Origin: Parafrigoribacterium_A soli
Lineage (GTDB): Bacteria; Actinomycetota; Actinomycetes; Actinomycetales; Microbacteriaceae
Direction of reading: 5' to 3'
DNA: 64,000 bases
Assembly: GCF_040227235.1 (NCBI RefSeq)
Contig: NZ_JBELNZ010000001.1
Span: 372,001 to 436,000, forward strand
Below, piece after piece: positions 25,695 through 34,390 of the stretch. Below the pieces are notes generated by a model. It made no database searches and was not told where the DNA came from. It saw nothing but the letters and a program-made list of their open reading frames with translations. The position numbers and the translations under genes are program-made. The stretch's first letter is position 1, and each line of letters begins with the position of its first letter.

Positions 25695-27377
25695 TCAACG
25701 ACCTGTATCTAAGAATTTTCTCCTGACATCGCTGGCAAAGCCTTCGACTTTTTGTTGATTCTTGAAGAAGGACATCGCGAAACCGCCTGCGTTTGCCCCT
25801 TCGTGAAGTTCGACCACGAGGGTCGCCAATCGCTCAACCTTCGCTTGCTCCTGGAGGAGCCAAGCTTCGACATTCCATTCAATATCCGAGAAGTGAGCCC
25901 CATTGTTCCGCGCGTATTGCATGAGCAGAGCACACGAGACGTAGACAGAGTTCTTCAGGATATTCTGCGCGCGCGATTCCCAATCCTTGGAAACCGAATC
26001 CAAGGTTGCGTTGGCCGCACGCCAAAACCTCACAGCGTTATACATCGTGGCAGCGTCTAATCCCCTTGGGAATAGTTCTAGGTATGGGCTCGAGTTCAGA
26101 TCCGACCACATACGGCCGATTTCCCTCTTGGCTCGCGTCGCATTACCCTCGCCCGTAAAGCAGGCTAGGGCGCGTGTTGCCTCTTCCAAATCGAACGTGA
26201 AGCTGAATTCGTCGGGGTCCTGCGCCTGCCCCGTCCGGAACGAGTACTGAACGCCCTCCGCCAGCAGGATGTCGCTGAGCTCCTGTTGGAATGCGTCTAA
26301 CGAAACGAACTCGCGGTTCGACACCTGATTCTGCGTGTTCGTGTATCTCGTAACCTGCTGCTCGAAGTTTACGGAGTGATCTTCTGTGGAAATGACACGC
26401 ACGGTGACTCGAACATCATCCAACGGGATGCCTGAGCGAAGGCTGCGTGCGAGAGCACCAGAGGTTTGTGCGCCGTTAACAACGCTCAAACCTTTCAACG
26501 AAAACATCTCATTGGCACTCCGAGGATTCGTACGTCGACAACTGATCGAGTTCGCGACAATGGTGATTCCATTGTTGTAGTACCAGAAATCTGACGGCGA
26601 ATTGCGCAGAGTGTCATCGAGTATTTCGTTCGTTTCCGTCTGACGAAGAATTGCGCGAATGTTCTTGTCGAAAAGGCGTTCGTTGAAGGACTCCACTAAG
26701 TTCGCGAGTTGCTCGCCGGCGACAATACCCATGATCTCAGAGCGGTAATCGGTCATAGTCACCCAGCGCTCGAACGTAAGTTCGTAGTCTGGCGCCCCCA
26801 AGCCGCTCGCAATGTTCCGATGATCGAAGTTCTCGCGTAGGCCCTGATAGCGAAATTCGAGAATGTCGCCCGAAGAATTCACGTCCTGCATCAACTGGTC
26901 GCTCAACTGTTTAGCGTCTTCATTCGGTCCCTGGGATCCGAGGTGCGAATAAATTGCGACCACCTTGATGTCGCTCTCGAGCGCCTCCTCAAACTCGGCT
27001 CGGCGCTTCCTTGCTTTGGCGCCGAGTCTGTTCCAGTCCCAGTCAAGGAACAATCGGATGCCGTTCGCGAACTTCATCACCTCAGTCGGACTGGGAGAAC
27101 CCGCGGACGTCTTAGCCTGCACGACGTAGACCTCACCGCGCGCCAGGGAGATGCCGATGGCATCGATGCCAGCGTCGCCCGACTCGTCCACGACGGATTT
27201 GCAAGACTCTTCGACGGGGATCTTGGCGTTCGCGGCGACTGTCATTGCGGCTAGGGCACGCGAGGTTCGTGTTTTCGCTTGCTCGTCTGCCGAATGCTGC
27301 AGACAATCAGTCATATCGATGGATGGCCCGAAATCCTCTTCAAGACGCTTGCGAATCTGTCGTTCCTGAAGTTCCAT
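25695..27377 (-). CDS. AIPR-family (abortive infection phage resistance) protein with nuclease-like N-terminus
   Basis: A 560-residue protein. The AIPR domain is marked by FWYYNNGITIVANSI (residues about 264-278) and LSVVNGAQTSGALAR (about 297-311), followed by VTRYTNTQNQVSNREF. The N-terminal part has GIDAIG (Asp72) and YVVQAK (Lys89), the spacing of a PD-(D/E)XK-like nuclease with Gln-x-Lys. Family members occur in phage-exclusion and other defence loci. The ATG at 27375-27377 has AAAGGA 6 bases upstream. It is the first gene of a same-strand cassette and clearly lower in GC than the core (hand counts 30/60 and 29/60 for 26041-26100 and 26581-26640). Mechanism unknown. Confidence 0.85.
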   Translation of the reverse strand: MELQERQIRKRLEEDFGPSIDMTDCLQHSADEQAKTRTSRALAAMTVAANAKIPVEESCKSVVDESGDAGIDAIGISLARGEVYVVQAKTSAGSPSPTEVMKFANGIRLFLDWDWNRLGAKARKRRAEFEEALESDIKVVAIYSHLGSQGPNEDAKQLSDQLMQDVNSSGDILEFRYQGLRENFDHRNIASGLGAPDYELTFERWVTMTDYRSEIMGIVAGEQLANLVESFNERLFDKNIRAILRQTETNEILDDTLRNSPSDFWYYNNGITIVANSISCRRTNPRSANEMFSLKGLSVVNGAQTSGALARSLRSGIPLDDVRVTVRVISTEDHSVNFEQQVTRYTNTQNQVSNREFVSLDAFQQELSDILLAEGVQYSFRTGQAQDPDEFSFTFDLEEATRALACFTGEGNATRAKREIGRMWSDLNSSPYLELFPRGLDAATMYNAVRFWRAANATLDSVSKDWESRAQNILKNSVYVSCALLMQYARNNGAHFSDIEWNVEAWLLQEQAKVERLATLVVELHEGANAGGFAMSFFKNQQKVEGFASDVRRKFLDTGR

Positions 27378-27540
27378 CTCGGTCCTTTCACCACCTGCGA
27401 GGTCGAGCCAACCTTAGTGGAATGAAGATGTTCCTCTAGTCGGACCGGCAGCCCAAAATTGACTGAACCGCGTTTACGGATCCCCATCGGACGAGGGCAG
27501 CCTCCTTTGCCAGGAAAATGGCGAGCTCAAAGCCTGTTGT

Positions 27541-28611
27541 TTAGCTGTGGCGGAACTCAACCACGTCGCCATCCTGCATGACGTAGTCCTTGCCCTCGAT
27601 GCGGGCCTTGCCCTTCGCGCGGGCCTCGGCGATTGAACCGGTCTCGACGAGGTCGTCGAAGCCGATGACCTCCGCCTTGATGAAGCCCTTCTCGAAGTCG
27701 GTGTGGATGACCCCCGCAGCCTGCGGGGCTTTCCAGCCCTTGTGGATGGTCCAGGCGCGCGACTCCTTCGGTCCAGCCGTCAGGTAGGTCTGCAGGCCGA
27801 GCGTGTCGAAGCCGATGCGGGCGAGCTGGTCGAGGCCACTCTCCTCCTGCCCGGTGCTCGCGAGCAGCTCTGCGGCATCCGCTGCATCGAGGTCGATGAG
27901 CTCGGACTCGAGCTTCGCGTCAAGGAAGATCGCCTTCGCCGGAGCGACCAGGGCTGCGAGCTCCGCGAGCTTCGCGGCATCGCCGAGGATCGCCTCATCG
28001 ACGTTGAACACGTAGATGAACGGCTTCGTCGTGAGGAGGCCGAGTTCGCGAATGAGCTCCAGGTCGATGGAGGATGCCGAGACCGGCTTCCCCTCGTTCA
28101 GCCACGCCACCGCGGCCTTCGCGGCTTCGAGCACGGCAGGCTCGGTGCGCTTGGTCTTGACCTCTTTCTCGTACCGCTCGACGGCCTTGTCGAGGGTCTG
28201 CAGGTCGGCCAGGATCAGCTCGGTATTGATGGTCTCCATGTCGGATGCGGGGTTGACGGCGCCGTCGACGTGCACGACATCCGCATCACTGAAGCCACGG
28301 ATGACCTGCGCAATCGCGTCGGCCTCGCGGATGTTCGCCAGGAACTTGTTGCCGAGCCCCTCGCCGACGGATGCACCCTTGACGATGCCCGCGATGTCGA
28401 CGAACGAGACAGGCGCCGGCAGGATCCGTTCGCTGTGGAACAGCTCGGCGAGGGTCTCTAGGCGCGGGTCGGGGAGGTTCACGACGCCGACGTTCGGCTC
28501 GATGGTGGCGAAGGGGTAGTTCGCCGCGAGCACCTGGTTCTTGGTGAGCGCGTTGAAGAGGGTGGACTTGCCGACATTCGGGAGTCCGACGATTGCAATA
28601 GTGAGAGCCAC
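27541..28611 (-). CDS. ychF: Redox-regulated ATPase YchF/OLA1
   Basis: A 356-residue Obg-family P-loop protein that prefers ATP and binds ribosomes. GLPNVGKSTLFNALT lies at residues 8-22, the switch region ANYPFATIEPNVG near 30, and FVDIAGIVKGASVGEGLGN near 70. The NVDE at about 203 replaces the usual NKxD. A C-terminal TGS domain ends in GKDYVMQDGDVVEF. Length and start are standard. It is the first core gene right of the island. Confidence 0.96.
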   Translation of the reverse strand: MALTIAIVGLPNVGKSTLFNALTKNQVLAANYPFATIEPNVGVVNLPDPRLETLAELFHSERILPAPVSFVDIAGIVKGASVGEGLGNKFLANIREADAIAQVIRGFSDADVVHVDGAVNPASDMETINTELILADLQTLDKAVERYEKEVKTKRTEPAVLEAAKAAVAWLNEGKPVSASSIDLELIRELGLLTTKPFIYVFNVDEAILGDAAKLAELAALVAPAKAIFLDAKLESELIDLDAADAAELLASTGQEESGLDQLARIGFDTLGLQTYLTAGPKESRAWTIHKGWKAPQAAGVIHTDFEKGFIKAEVIGFDDLVETGSIAEARAKGKARIEGKDYVMQDGDVVEFRHS

Positions 28612-28632
28612 GAGGCTCCATCGTACCGGGGT

Positions 28633-29373
28633 CTACGGACGGGCAGCGCGAAAGCAGAAGGTGCGGTAGGGCAGTTCGAAGGTGTCTCGTCCAGCGATGC
28701 CAGGGTCGCTCGCGACCAGGTCGCGGATGCCGTCGAAGACCTCCGCCCGACGGGCCTCCTCGGCCGTGATGATGTAGCTGCGCGACGCCGCGAGAGTGAG
28801 TAGCCCGTCGAGACTCGTCGTCATGCTCCAGTCGCAGGTGAAGCGCTCGGTGCGGCCGAAGGGTGCGCCGATCGTGACCTCCTGCTGCATTGCCGTCTCC
28901 GCCGCACTGCCACCCATGATTTCGCCAAGCCGCTTCACCCACGGCACGCTCTCGTCGCGGATGTTCCACACCAGCGCGAGCGAACCACGCGGCTTCAGAA
29001 CACGGGCCGCCTCGGGCAGCGCCAGGGACTCATCCACCCAGTGCCAGGACTGGGCGGCGGTGATGAGGTCGACGCTGGCATCCGGCAGTGGAAGCGCCTC
29101 CGCCGTGCCCTTGAGCGAGTGCACGGACGGCAGCGCATCGGCGAGCGCGGCGCGCATCACGTCGTCCGGTTCGACCGCTATCGTCTCCAGCCCGCGAGCC
29201 ACGAGTGACCGTGTGAACTTGCCGGTGCCGGCACCGAGGTCGAGAGCGATGCGCGTTCTCGGCGGCACGAGCCAGTCGACGGCCTCACGCGGGTAGCTCG
29301 GCCGCGCGCGCTCGTACTCGTCGACCACCCTGCCGAAGGAGTTCGCCTGCTCGACGAAGCGCTGCTCATCCAT
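28633..29373 (-). CDS. Class I SAM-dependent methyltransferase
   Basis: A 246-residue protein starting MDEQRFVEQANSFG. Motif I is ALDLGAGTGKFT (residues about 43-54), motif II acidic IAVEPDD, then LPLPDASVDLITAAQSWHWVD. This is the UbiE/Methyltransf_11 type typical of small-molecule methyltransferases; the substrate cannot be inferred. An ATG 15 bases upstream is an alternative start, neither with a strong ribosome-binding site. It lies 21 bases upstream of ychF on the same strand. Confidence 0.85.
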   Translation of the reverse strand: MDEQRFVEQANSFGRVVDEYERARPSYPREAVDWLVPPRTRIALDLGAGTGKFTRSLVARGLETIAVEPDDVMRAALADALPSVHSLKGTAEALPLPDASVDLITAAQSWHWVDESLALPEAARVLKPRGSLALVWNIRDESVPWVKRLGEIMGGSAAETAMQQEVTIGAPFGRTERFTCDWSMTTSLDGLLTLAASRSYIITAEEARRAEVFDGIRDLVASDPGIAGRDTFELPYRTFCFRAARP

Positions 29374-29549
29374 CACTCCATCTTGCATCGCCGCGCCGGA
29401 CGCCGACCGCCGCACTTCATAACTCAGGCAGAATCGCCAGCGGACGCCCCACCCGGGTCGCCCGCGCGCGATTCGAGACACATTGCCTGAGTTACGAACA
29501 GCGGGCGGGTCGCGCCACCCTCGTCGGACGTGCGTGAGACGATGCGGGA

Positions 29550-30152
29550 ATGGCCGTCGACTTCACCGCAATTGACTTTGAAACCGCCAACTCCTCGGGC
29601 GCATCCGCCTGTTCGGTCGGGCTCGTGAAGGTGCGGGATGGCGACGTCGTCGACAAGAGCTACTGGCTGATCAAGCCCCCGCTCGGCCACGATGCGTTCA
29701 ACGAGTGGAACATCCGCATCCACGGCATCATGGCGGCGGATGTCGTGGACGCCCTGCTCTGGAGCGAGCAACTACCGCAACTGGTCGCCTTCGCCGGTGG
29801 TGACCTGCTCGTCGCCCACAACGCATCCTTCGACATGGGTGTCATCAGCGCCGCGTGCCAGGCCAGCTATGTGGAGACGCCGTCGTTCTCCTACCTGTGC
29901 AGCCTCCAGGTGGCGCGCAAGACCTACAACCTCGACTCCTACCGCCTGCCGGTGGCCGCGATGGCGGCAGGCTTCGAGGACTTCGACCACCACAACGCGC
30001 TCGCGGATGCCGAGGCCTGCGCCGCGATCATGGTGCACGCGGCGAGGCGCCACGACGCATCCGATCTCGCGCAGCTCTCGGCCATCACGGGCGCACGCAT
30101 CGGGGCGATCGGTGCAGCGGCGGCCGACACCCGCGCGATGGCGCTCGGCTAG
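29550..30152 (+). CDS. DEDDh-type 3'-5' exonuclease (DNA polymerase III epsilon-like)
   Basis: A 200-residue exonuclease. ExoI is FTAIDFETANSS (Asp and Glu metal ligands), ExoII is LLVAHNASFDMGVI, and ExoIII is HHNALADAEACA with His/Asp. It is the short stand-alone form without helicase or BRCT domains, likely to trim 3' ends in repair or RNA/DNA turnover. The start ATG follows GATGCGGGA. Downstream, a 14-bp hairpin separates it from the convergent mmsA. Confidence 0.88.
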   Translation: MAVDFTAIDFETANSSGASACSVGLVKVRDGDVVDKSYWLIKPPLGHDAFNEWNIRIHGIMAADVVDALLWSEQLPQLVAFAGGDLLVAHNASFDMGVISAACQASYVETPSFSYLCSLQVARKTYNLDSYRLPVAAMAAGFEDFDHHNALADAEACAAIMVHAARRHDASDLAQLSAITGARIGAIGAAAADTRAMALG

Positions 30153-30164
30153 CGCGGCGTAAAC

Positions 30165-30203
30165 GGGGCCAATGCGTCCCGAATGAGTCGACGCGTCGGC
30201 CCC
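30165..30203. terminator. 14-bp hairpin between convergent exonuclease and mmsA genes
   Basis: GGGGCCAATGCGTC (30165-30178) pairs with GACGCGTCGGCCCC (30190-30203), with one mismatch and one wobble and an 11-base loop. It lies 13 bases after the exonuclease stop. Confidence 0.65.
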
Positions 30204-30234
30204 GAATGGACGGATCGGCCCATTTCACGCACAG

Positions 30235-30254
30235 CCCCTTCCACAGGCTCAGGG
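30235..30254. repeat. REP-like element CCCCTTCCACAGGCTCAGGG
   Basis: It is a degenerate relative of the CTTCGACAGGCTCAGGG repeat found between genes in many actinomycetes (from memory). It lies just after the mmsA stop (minus strand). The ends are short inverted CCC/GGG arms. Confidence 0.45.
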
Positions 30255-30262
30255 AACGTCGG

Positions 30263-31753
30263 TCAGTGGTTCTCGGGGAAGCCCAGGTTGATCCCGCCGT
30301 GCGAGGGGTCGAGCCAGCGCCTCGTGACGGCCTTCTCCTGTGTGAAGAAGCGCACTCCATCCGAACCGTAGGCCTTGGTGTCGCCGAACATCGAGGCCTT
30401 CCAGCCGCCGAACGAGTGGTACGCCACGGGCACCGGGATCGGCACGTTGATGCCGATCATGCCGACCTGAATCTCGCGCTGGAACTTGCGGGCAGCCCCG
30501 CCGTCGTTCGTGAAGATCGCCGTGCCGTTGCCGTAAGGTCCACTGTTGATGAGCTCGATGCCCTCGTCGAAGGTCTCGACGCGCACGACCGAGAGCAGCG
30601 GCCCGAAGATCTCATCGACATAGACCTTGGATGCGACCGGCACGCGGTCGAAGAGGGTCGGGCCGAGCCAGAAGCCGTCTGATTCGCCGTCGGGGCGCGC
30701 ATCGCGACCATCCACGACGACGGTCGCGCCGTCGGCCGCCGCGAGCTCGATGTATCCCGACACCTTGTCGCGGTGCTCCTTGGTGATGAGCGGACCGAGG
30801 TCGCAGGAGCGCAGGCCGTCACCGATGACGAGGCCCGACATCCGCTCGGCGATCTTTGCGACCAGTTCGTCAGCGATCGACTCGACCGCCACGAGCACGC
30901 TGATCGCCATGCAGCGCTCGCCCGCGGAGCCGAAGCCGGCGTTGACCGCGGCGTCCGCGGCGAGGTCGAGGTCCGCATCAGGGAGAACCAGCATGTGGTT
31001 CTTCGCGCCGCCGAGCGCCTGCACCCGCTTGCCCTGCTTCGCCGCGTTCTCGTAGATGTAGCGCGCGATCGGGGTCGATCCGACAAAGGAGATGGATGCG
31101 ACATCCGGGTGCTCGAGAAGCGCGTCGACCGCGACCTTGTCACCGTGCACCACGTTGAAGATGCCGTCGGGCAGGCCTGCCTCGGTGAACAGCTCGGCCA
31201 TCCAGTTGGCGGCGGACGGGTCCTTCTCCGACGGCTTCAGCACGACGGCGTTGCCCGCCGCGATCGCGATCGGGAAGAACCACAGCGGCACCATGGCCGG
31301 AAAGTTGAACGGGCTGATGATCGCGGCGACGCCGAGCGGCTCGCGAGTCGTGTAGACGTCGACGCCGGTCGAGACGTTCTCGCTGTACTCCCCCTTCATG
31401 AGGTGCGGGATGCCTGCCGCGAACTCGACGACCTCGAGGCCGCGCGCGATCTCGCCCATCGCATCCGAGAGCACCTTGCCGTGCTCGGCGGTGAGGATGC
31501 GCGCCAGGTCCTCCCTGCGCTCGTTGAGCAGCTCGCGGAATCGGAAGATGATCGCCTGTCGCTTGGCGAGCGAGGTCTCGGCCCACTGCGGGAACGCGGC
31601 CTTTGCTGCGGCGACGGCGGTGTCGACGTCGCCAACTGTGGCGAGTCGCACCTCCTTCTGCACGGTGCCGCGGGCGGGGTTGTACACGGGTGAGGTGCGC
31701 GACGATTCGCCTTCGAATGACGTGCCAGAAAGCCAGTGATTCAGGATGTCCAT
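30263..31753 (-). CDS. mmsA: CoA-acylating methylmalonate-semialdehyde dehydrogenase
   Basis: A 496-residue aldehyde dehydrogenase of the MMSDH/IolA branch. It oxidises methylmalonate or malonate semialdehyde to propionyl- or acetyl-CoA with NAD+ in valine or inositol breakdown. The nucleophile is the Cys in GSAGERCMAISV. FVGSTPIARYIYENAA and NFPAMVPLWFFPIAIAAGN are diagnostic of this branch. The C-terminal VPVAYHSFGGWKASMFGD is normal. No other valine or inositol genes are nearby. Confidence 0.93.
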   Translation of the reverse strand: MDILNHWLSGTSFEGESSRTSPVYNPARGTVQKEVRLATVGDVDTAVAAAKAAFPQWAETSLAKRQAIIFRFRELLNERREDLARILTAEHGKVLSDAMGEIARGLEVVEFAAGIPHLMKGEYSENVSTGVDVYTTREPLGVAAIISPFNFPAMVPLWFFPIAIAAGNAVVLKPSEKDPSAANWMAELFTEAGLPDGIFNVVHGDKVAVDALLEHPDVASISFVGSTPIARYIYENAAKQGKRVQALGGAKNHMLVLPDADLDLAADAAVNAGFGSAGERCMAISVLVAVESIADELVAKIAERMSGLVIGDGLRSCDLGPLITKEHRDKVSGYIELAAADGATVVVDGRDARPDGESDGFWLGPTLFDRVPVASKVYVDEIFGPLLSVVRVETFDEGIELINSGPYGNGTAIFTNDGGAARKFQREIQVGMIGINVPIPVPVAYHSFGGWKASMFGDTKAYGSDGVRFFTQEKAVTRRWLDPSHGGINLGFPENH

Positions 31754-31893
31754 GGCGCCATGCTAGCTGCGGATGAGGGACCCGCGACCGTGAACCGACC
31801 GACCGTATTGTTCCCGAAATGTTCGCATCGGCGGCGGTCCGCCGCGACTGGGTCGCTCGCGGAATTGTCGTCGGCCGCTGCCACACTGGAGGC

Positions 31894-33189
31894 ATGGACT
31901 CCATCGCGCCACTCATCATCGGCCTCGTCATCGGCATCGTGCTGGGCGGCGTGCTCGGCTGGGTGCTCGCGCGCGGTCGTCGTACAGTCGACACAGCCGG
32001 TCCGGCCGTGCTCGAGGCGCAGCATCAGATGGCGCTCGCGGAGCTGAAGGTGCAGGAGCAGTCGGCGCAGGCGACACTGTCCGCCGAGTTGGCATCCGTG
32101 CAGGCGACGGCGACGGCGTTGCGGGAGCAAGTGGTCGGTCTGCAGGACCAGCACCGAGAGATCCTGGAGCGCCAGCGCACCGAACAGGCGGCGGCGGCCG
32201 AGCGAGAGCGCGCCGAGAGCAAGGTGTTGCAGTTGCTCACGCCCGTGCAGGAGAGCCTGCGCACGATGCAGCACAAGGTCACCGAGCTCGAGACGCAGCG
32301 CCAGCAACAGCACGGCGAACTCACCCAGCAGTTGAGGTCGGCCACCGAGTCCGAGGAGCGGCTGCGCAGCACGGCCGAGGCCCTGGCCTCGGCGCTCAAG
32401 AGCAACAGCACGCGCGGCGTCTGGGGCGAGACCCAGCTGCGCAACGTCGTGCAGGCGGCGGGCCTCATCGAGCGCGTCGACTTCGACGTGCAGTCGAGCA
32501 TCACCTCGGATGCGGGGGCCGGCCGCCCAGACATGGTCGTGCACCTGCCGGGCGGCAAGAATATCGCCGTGGACGCCAAGGTTCCCTTCAACGCCTATCT
32601 CGAGGCGAGCGGAATCCCCGTCACCGCGACCGGAGAGGAGGGAGCGAAGCGCGAACAACTCATCCGGCAGCACGTCAAAGCTCTGCGCGCCCACGTCGAC
32701 ACCCTCTCGAGCAAGGCCTACTACGACGGCCTCGATGCCTCGCCAGAGCTCGTCATCGCGTTCATCCCAAGCGAGTCGCTCGTCTCGAGCGCGATGGAGG
32801 CCGACCCCTCGATCATGGACTATGCGTTCAACAAGCGGGTCGCCCTGGCCTCCCCCGTCACGCTGTGGTCGGTGCTCAAGACCGTCGCGTTCAGCTGGCA
32901 ACAGAACGTGCTCACCGAAGACGCCAAGCTGCTCTTCGACCTCAGCCGCGAGCTCTACGGCAGGCTGTCGAAGCTCTCGGAGCACGTGGAGAAGCTCGGA
33001 CGCTCGATCGAGCGCAGCGTGAAGGACTACAACAACTTCGTCGGTTCCCTCGAGCGGCAGGTGCTGCCGAGCGCGCGCAAGCTGAGCGCGCTCGACGAGT
33101 CGAAGGTGCTCGGCACCCTCAGCGGCATCGAAGAGGCACCGCGCGAGCTCACCGCGTTCGAGCTCACCGCTGAGCTGGCCAGCGAATAG
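31894..33189 (+). CDS. rmuC: DNA recombination protein RmuC
   Basis: A 431-residue protein with an N-terminal membrane anchor (MDSIAPLIIGLVIGIVLGGV), then a Gln/Glu/Ala-rich coiled coil to about residue 165. The RmuC nuclease-like domain follows (SNSTRGVWGETQLRNVVQAAGL; DMVVHLPGGKNIAVDAKVPFNAY with the conserved D...K). RmuC limits inversions at short repeats, and the exact biochemical role is uncertain. The ATG at 31894 is chosen because it begins the anchor; a longer upstream frame lacks conservation. It is convergent with glpX, 12 bases apart. Confidence 0.92.
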   Translation: MDSIAPLIIGLVIGIVLGGVLGWVLARGRRTVDTAGPAVLEAQHQMALAELKVQEQSAQATLSAELASVQATATALREQVVGLQDQHREILERQRTEQAAAAERERAESKVLQLLTPVQESLRTMQHKVTELETQRQQQHGELTQQLRSATESEERLRSTAEALASALKSNSTRGVWGETQLRNVVQAAGLIERVDFDVQSSITSDAGAGRPDMVVHLPGGKNIAVDAKVPFNAYLEASGIPVTATGEEGAKREQLIRQHVKALRAHVDTLSSKAYYDGLDASPELVIAFIPSESLVSSAMEADPSIMDYAFNKRVALASPVTLWSVLKTVAFSWQQNVLTEDAKLLFDLSRELYGRLSKLSEHVEKLGRSIERSVKDYNNFVGSLERQVLPSARKLSALDESKVLGTLSGIEEAPRELTAFELTAELASE

Positions 33190-33201
33190 CCAGGACGCGA
33201 G

Positions 33202-34188
33202 CTAGACCCACTTCTCGGCGAGGTGGTCGGCGGAGACTCGGCGGATCGTTCCCGACTTGCCGCGCAGCACGATGCTCTCCGTGTGGATGACGGCACCCAA
33301 CTTGCGCACACCGCCGACGAGCTGGCCATCCGTGACGCCCGTCGCCACGAAATAGGTGTTGTCGCTGCGCACCAGGTCGTCCCCGTCGAGCACGCGATCG
33401 AGATCGTGGCCGGCGTCGATGGCGCGCTGCCGCTCCTCGTCGTCCTTGGGGTGCAGCTTGGCCTGGATCACGCCGCCGAGCGCCTTGAGCGCGCACGCGG
33501 TGATGATGCCTTCCGGAGTGCCTCCGATGCCGACGCACATGTCGATGCGCATGTTGTCGTCCCTGGCCGCATTGATGCCGCCGGCCACATCCCCGTCGAG
33601 GATCAGCCGCGTGCCCGCACCGGCCGCTCGGATCTCGTCGATGAGCTCGAGGTGCCGCGGGCGATCCAGCACGGCCACCGTCATGTCGGCGACATCCTTG
33701 TGCTTCGCCTTGGCGAGCGCCCGGATGTTCTCGCCGATCGGCCTGAGCAGGTCGATGACCCCGCGACCCTCGTGCCCGGTGACGATCTTGTCCATGTAGA
33801 AGACCGCGCGCGGGTCGTACATGCTGCCGCGGTCGGCCACGGCGATCATCGACAGCGCGTTCTGTCTGCCGGATGCGGTGAGTGAGGTTCCGTCGATCGG
33901 GTCCACCGCGATGTCGCAGGTCGGCCCGTGACCGTTGCCAACGTGCTCCCCGTTGAACAGCATCGGCGCGTGATCCTTCTCGCCCTCGCCGATCACCACC
34001 ACGCCGTCGAAATTGACCGTGCCGAGAAAGGTGCGCATGGCATCCACGGCCGCACCATCGGCAGCGTTCTTGTCGCCCCGCCCGATGAAGGGCACGGCGC
34101 GAATGGCCGCAGCCTCGGTCGCCCGCACCAGCTCCATTCCGAGGTTGCGGTCCGGTTGCAGGTACATGCTGTCGGTATTCGGGGTCAT
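33202..34188 (-). CDS. glpX: Class II fructose-1,6-bisphosphatase
   Basis: A 328-residue gluconeogenic phosphatase of the GlpX type, the essential FBPase form in actinomycetes. The metal/substrate motif is CDIAVDPIDGTSLTASGRQNA, with VVIGEGEKDHAPML upstream and MCVGIGGTPEGIITACALKALGG later. Divergent from fba, which acts on the same metabolite. The roughly 200-base region between the two starts must hold both promoters. Confidence 0.96.
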   Translation of the reverse strand: MTPNTDSMYLQPDRNLGMELVRATEAAAIRAVPFIGRGDKNAADGAAVDAMRTFLGTVNFDGVVVIGEGEKDHAPMLFNGEHVGNGHGPTCDIAVDPIDGTSLTASGRQNALSMIAVADRGSMYDPRAVFYMDKIVTGHEGRGVIDLLRPIGENIRALAKAKHKDVADMTVAVLDRPRHLELIDEIRAAGAGTRLILDGDVAGGINAARDDNMRIDMCVGIGGTPEGIITACALKALGGVIQAKLHPKDDEERQRAIDAGHDLDRVLDGDDLVRSDNTYFVATGVTDGQLVGGVRKLGAVIHTESIVLRGKSGTIRRVSADHLAEKWV

Positions 34189-34390
34189 GGTTTAAGCCTA
34201 GGCAGAGGCCGCTCCGAGCCGCCGGGCGGTTGCGCCCCCGGGCTGCGAAAGATCGTGGCTTCTTTAGAGAAGGCGACATTTGCGCGGCTCCGTCGCGACG
34301 CCCCTGTTACGAGGAGCACGGCGAGTAAGAGGAGGCCGAGCCCGCTCCGATAGACTCGTTCGCGGATATTCCAGCTACCGAGGAGACGTC
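34189..34390. promoter_or_regulatory. Divergent glpX-fba promoter region
   Basis: This gap between the two start codons holds the GAGGAG ribosome-binding site of fba (6 bases before its ATG). A GATAGACT -10-like sequence lies at about 34349-34356. Other boxes are not assigned. Confidence 0.35.

Larger units (their letters stand above)
22876..27377. mobile_element. Lower-GC genomic island with a candidate defence cassette; no mobility genes seen
   Basis: The AIPR, membrane and DUF4365 genes share one strand, lower GC and more AT-ending codons than the flanking vapBC and ychF. Loose spacing (225- and 308-base gaps) and a relic of a ppx-like gene between them suggest acquired or rearranged DNA. 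I found no integrase, transposase, tRNA or direct repeats at the edges, so the boundaries are only approximate. Confidence 0.5.

Noticed and set aside
27378..27540. GGCAAAGGAGG followed by a short ATG frame (minus strand) upstream of the AIPR gene
   Set aside because: Spacing of 13 bases is too long and the frame overlaps the AIPR start without any recognisable content; likely chance.
31741..32985. 414-codon minus-strand frame opposite rmuC
   Set aside because: RmuC domain is intact on the other strand; the antisense frame shows only shadow composition.
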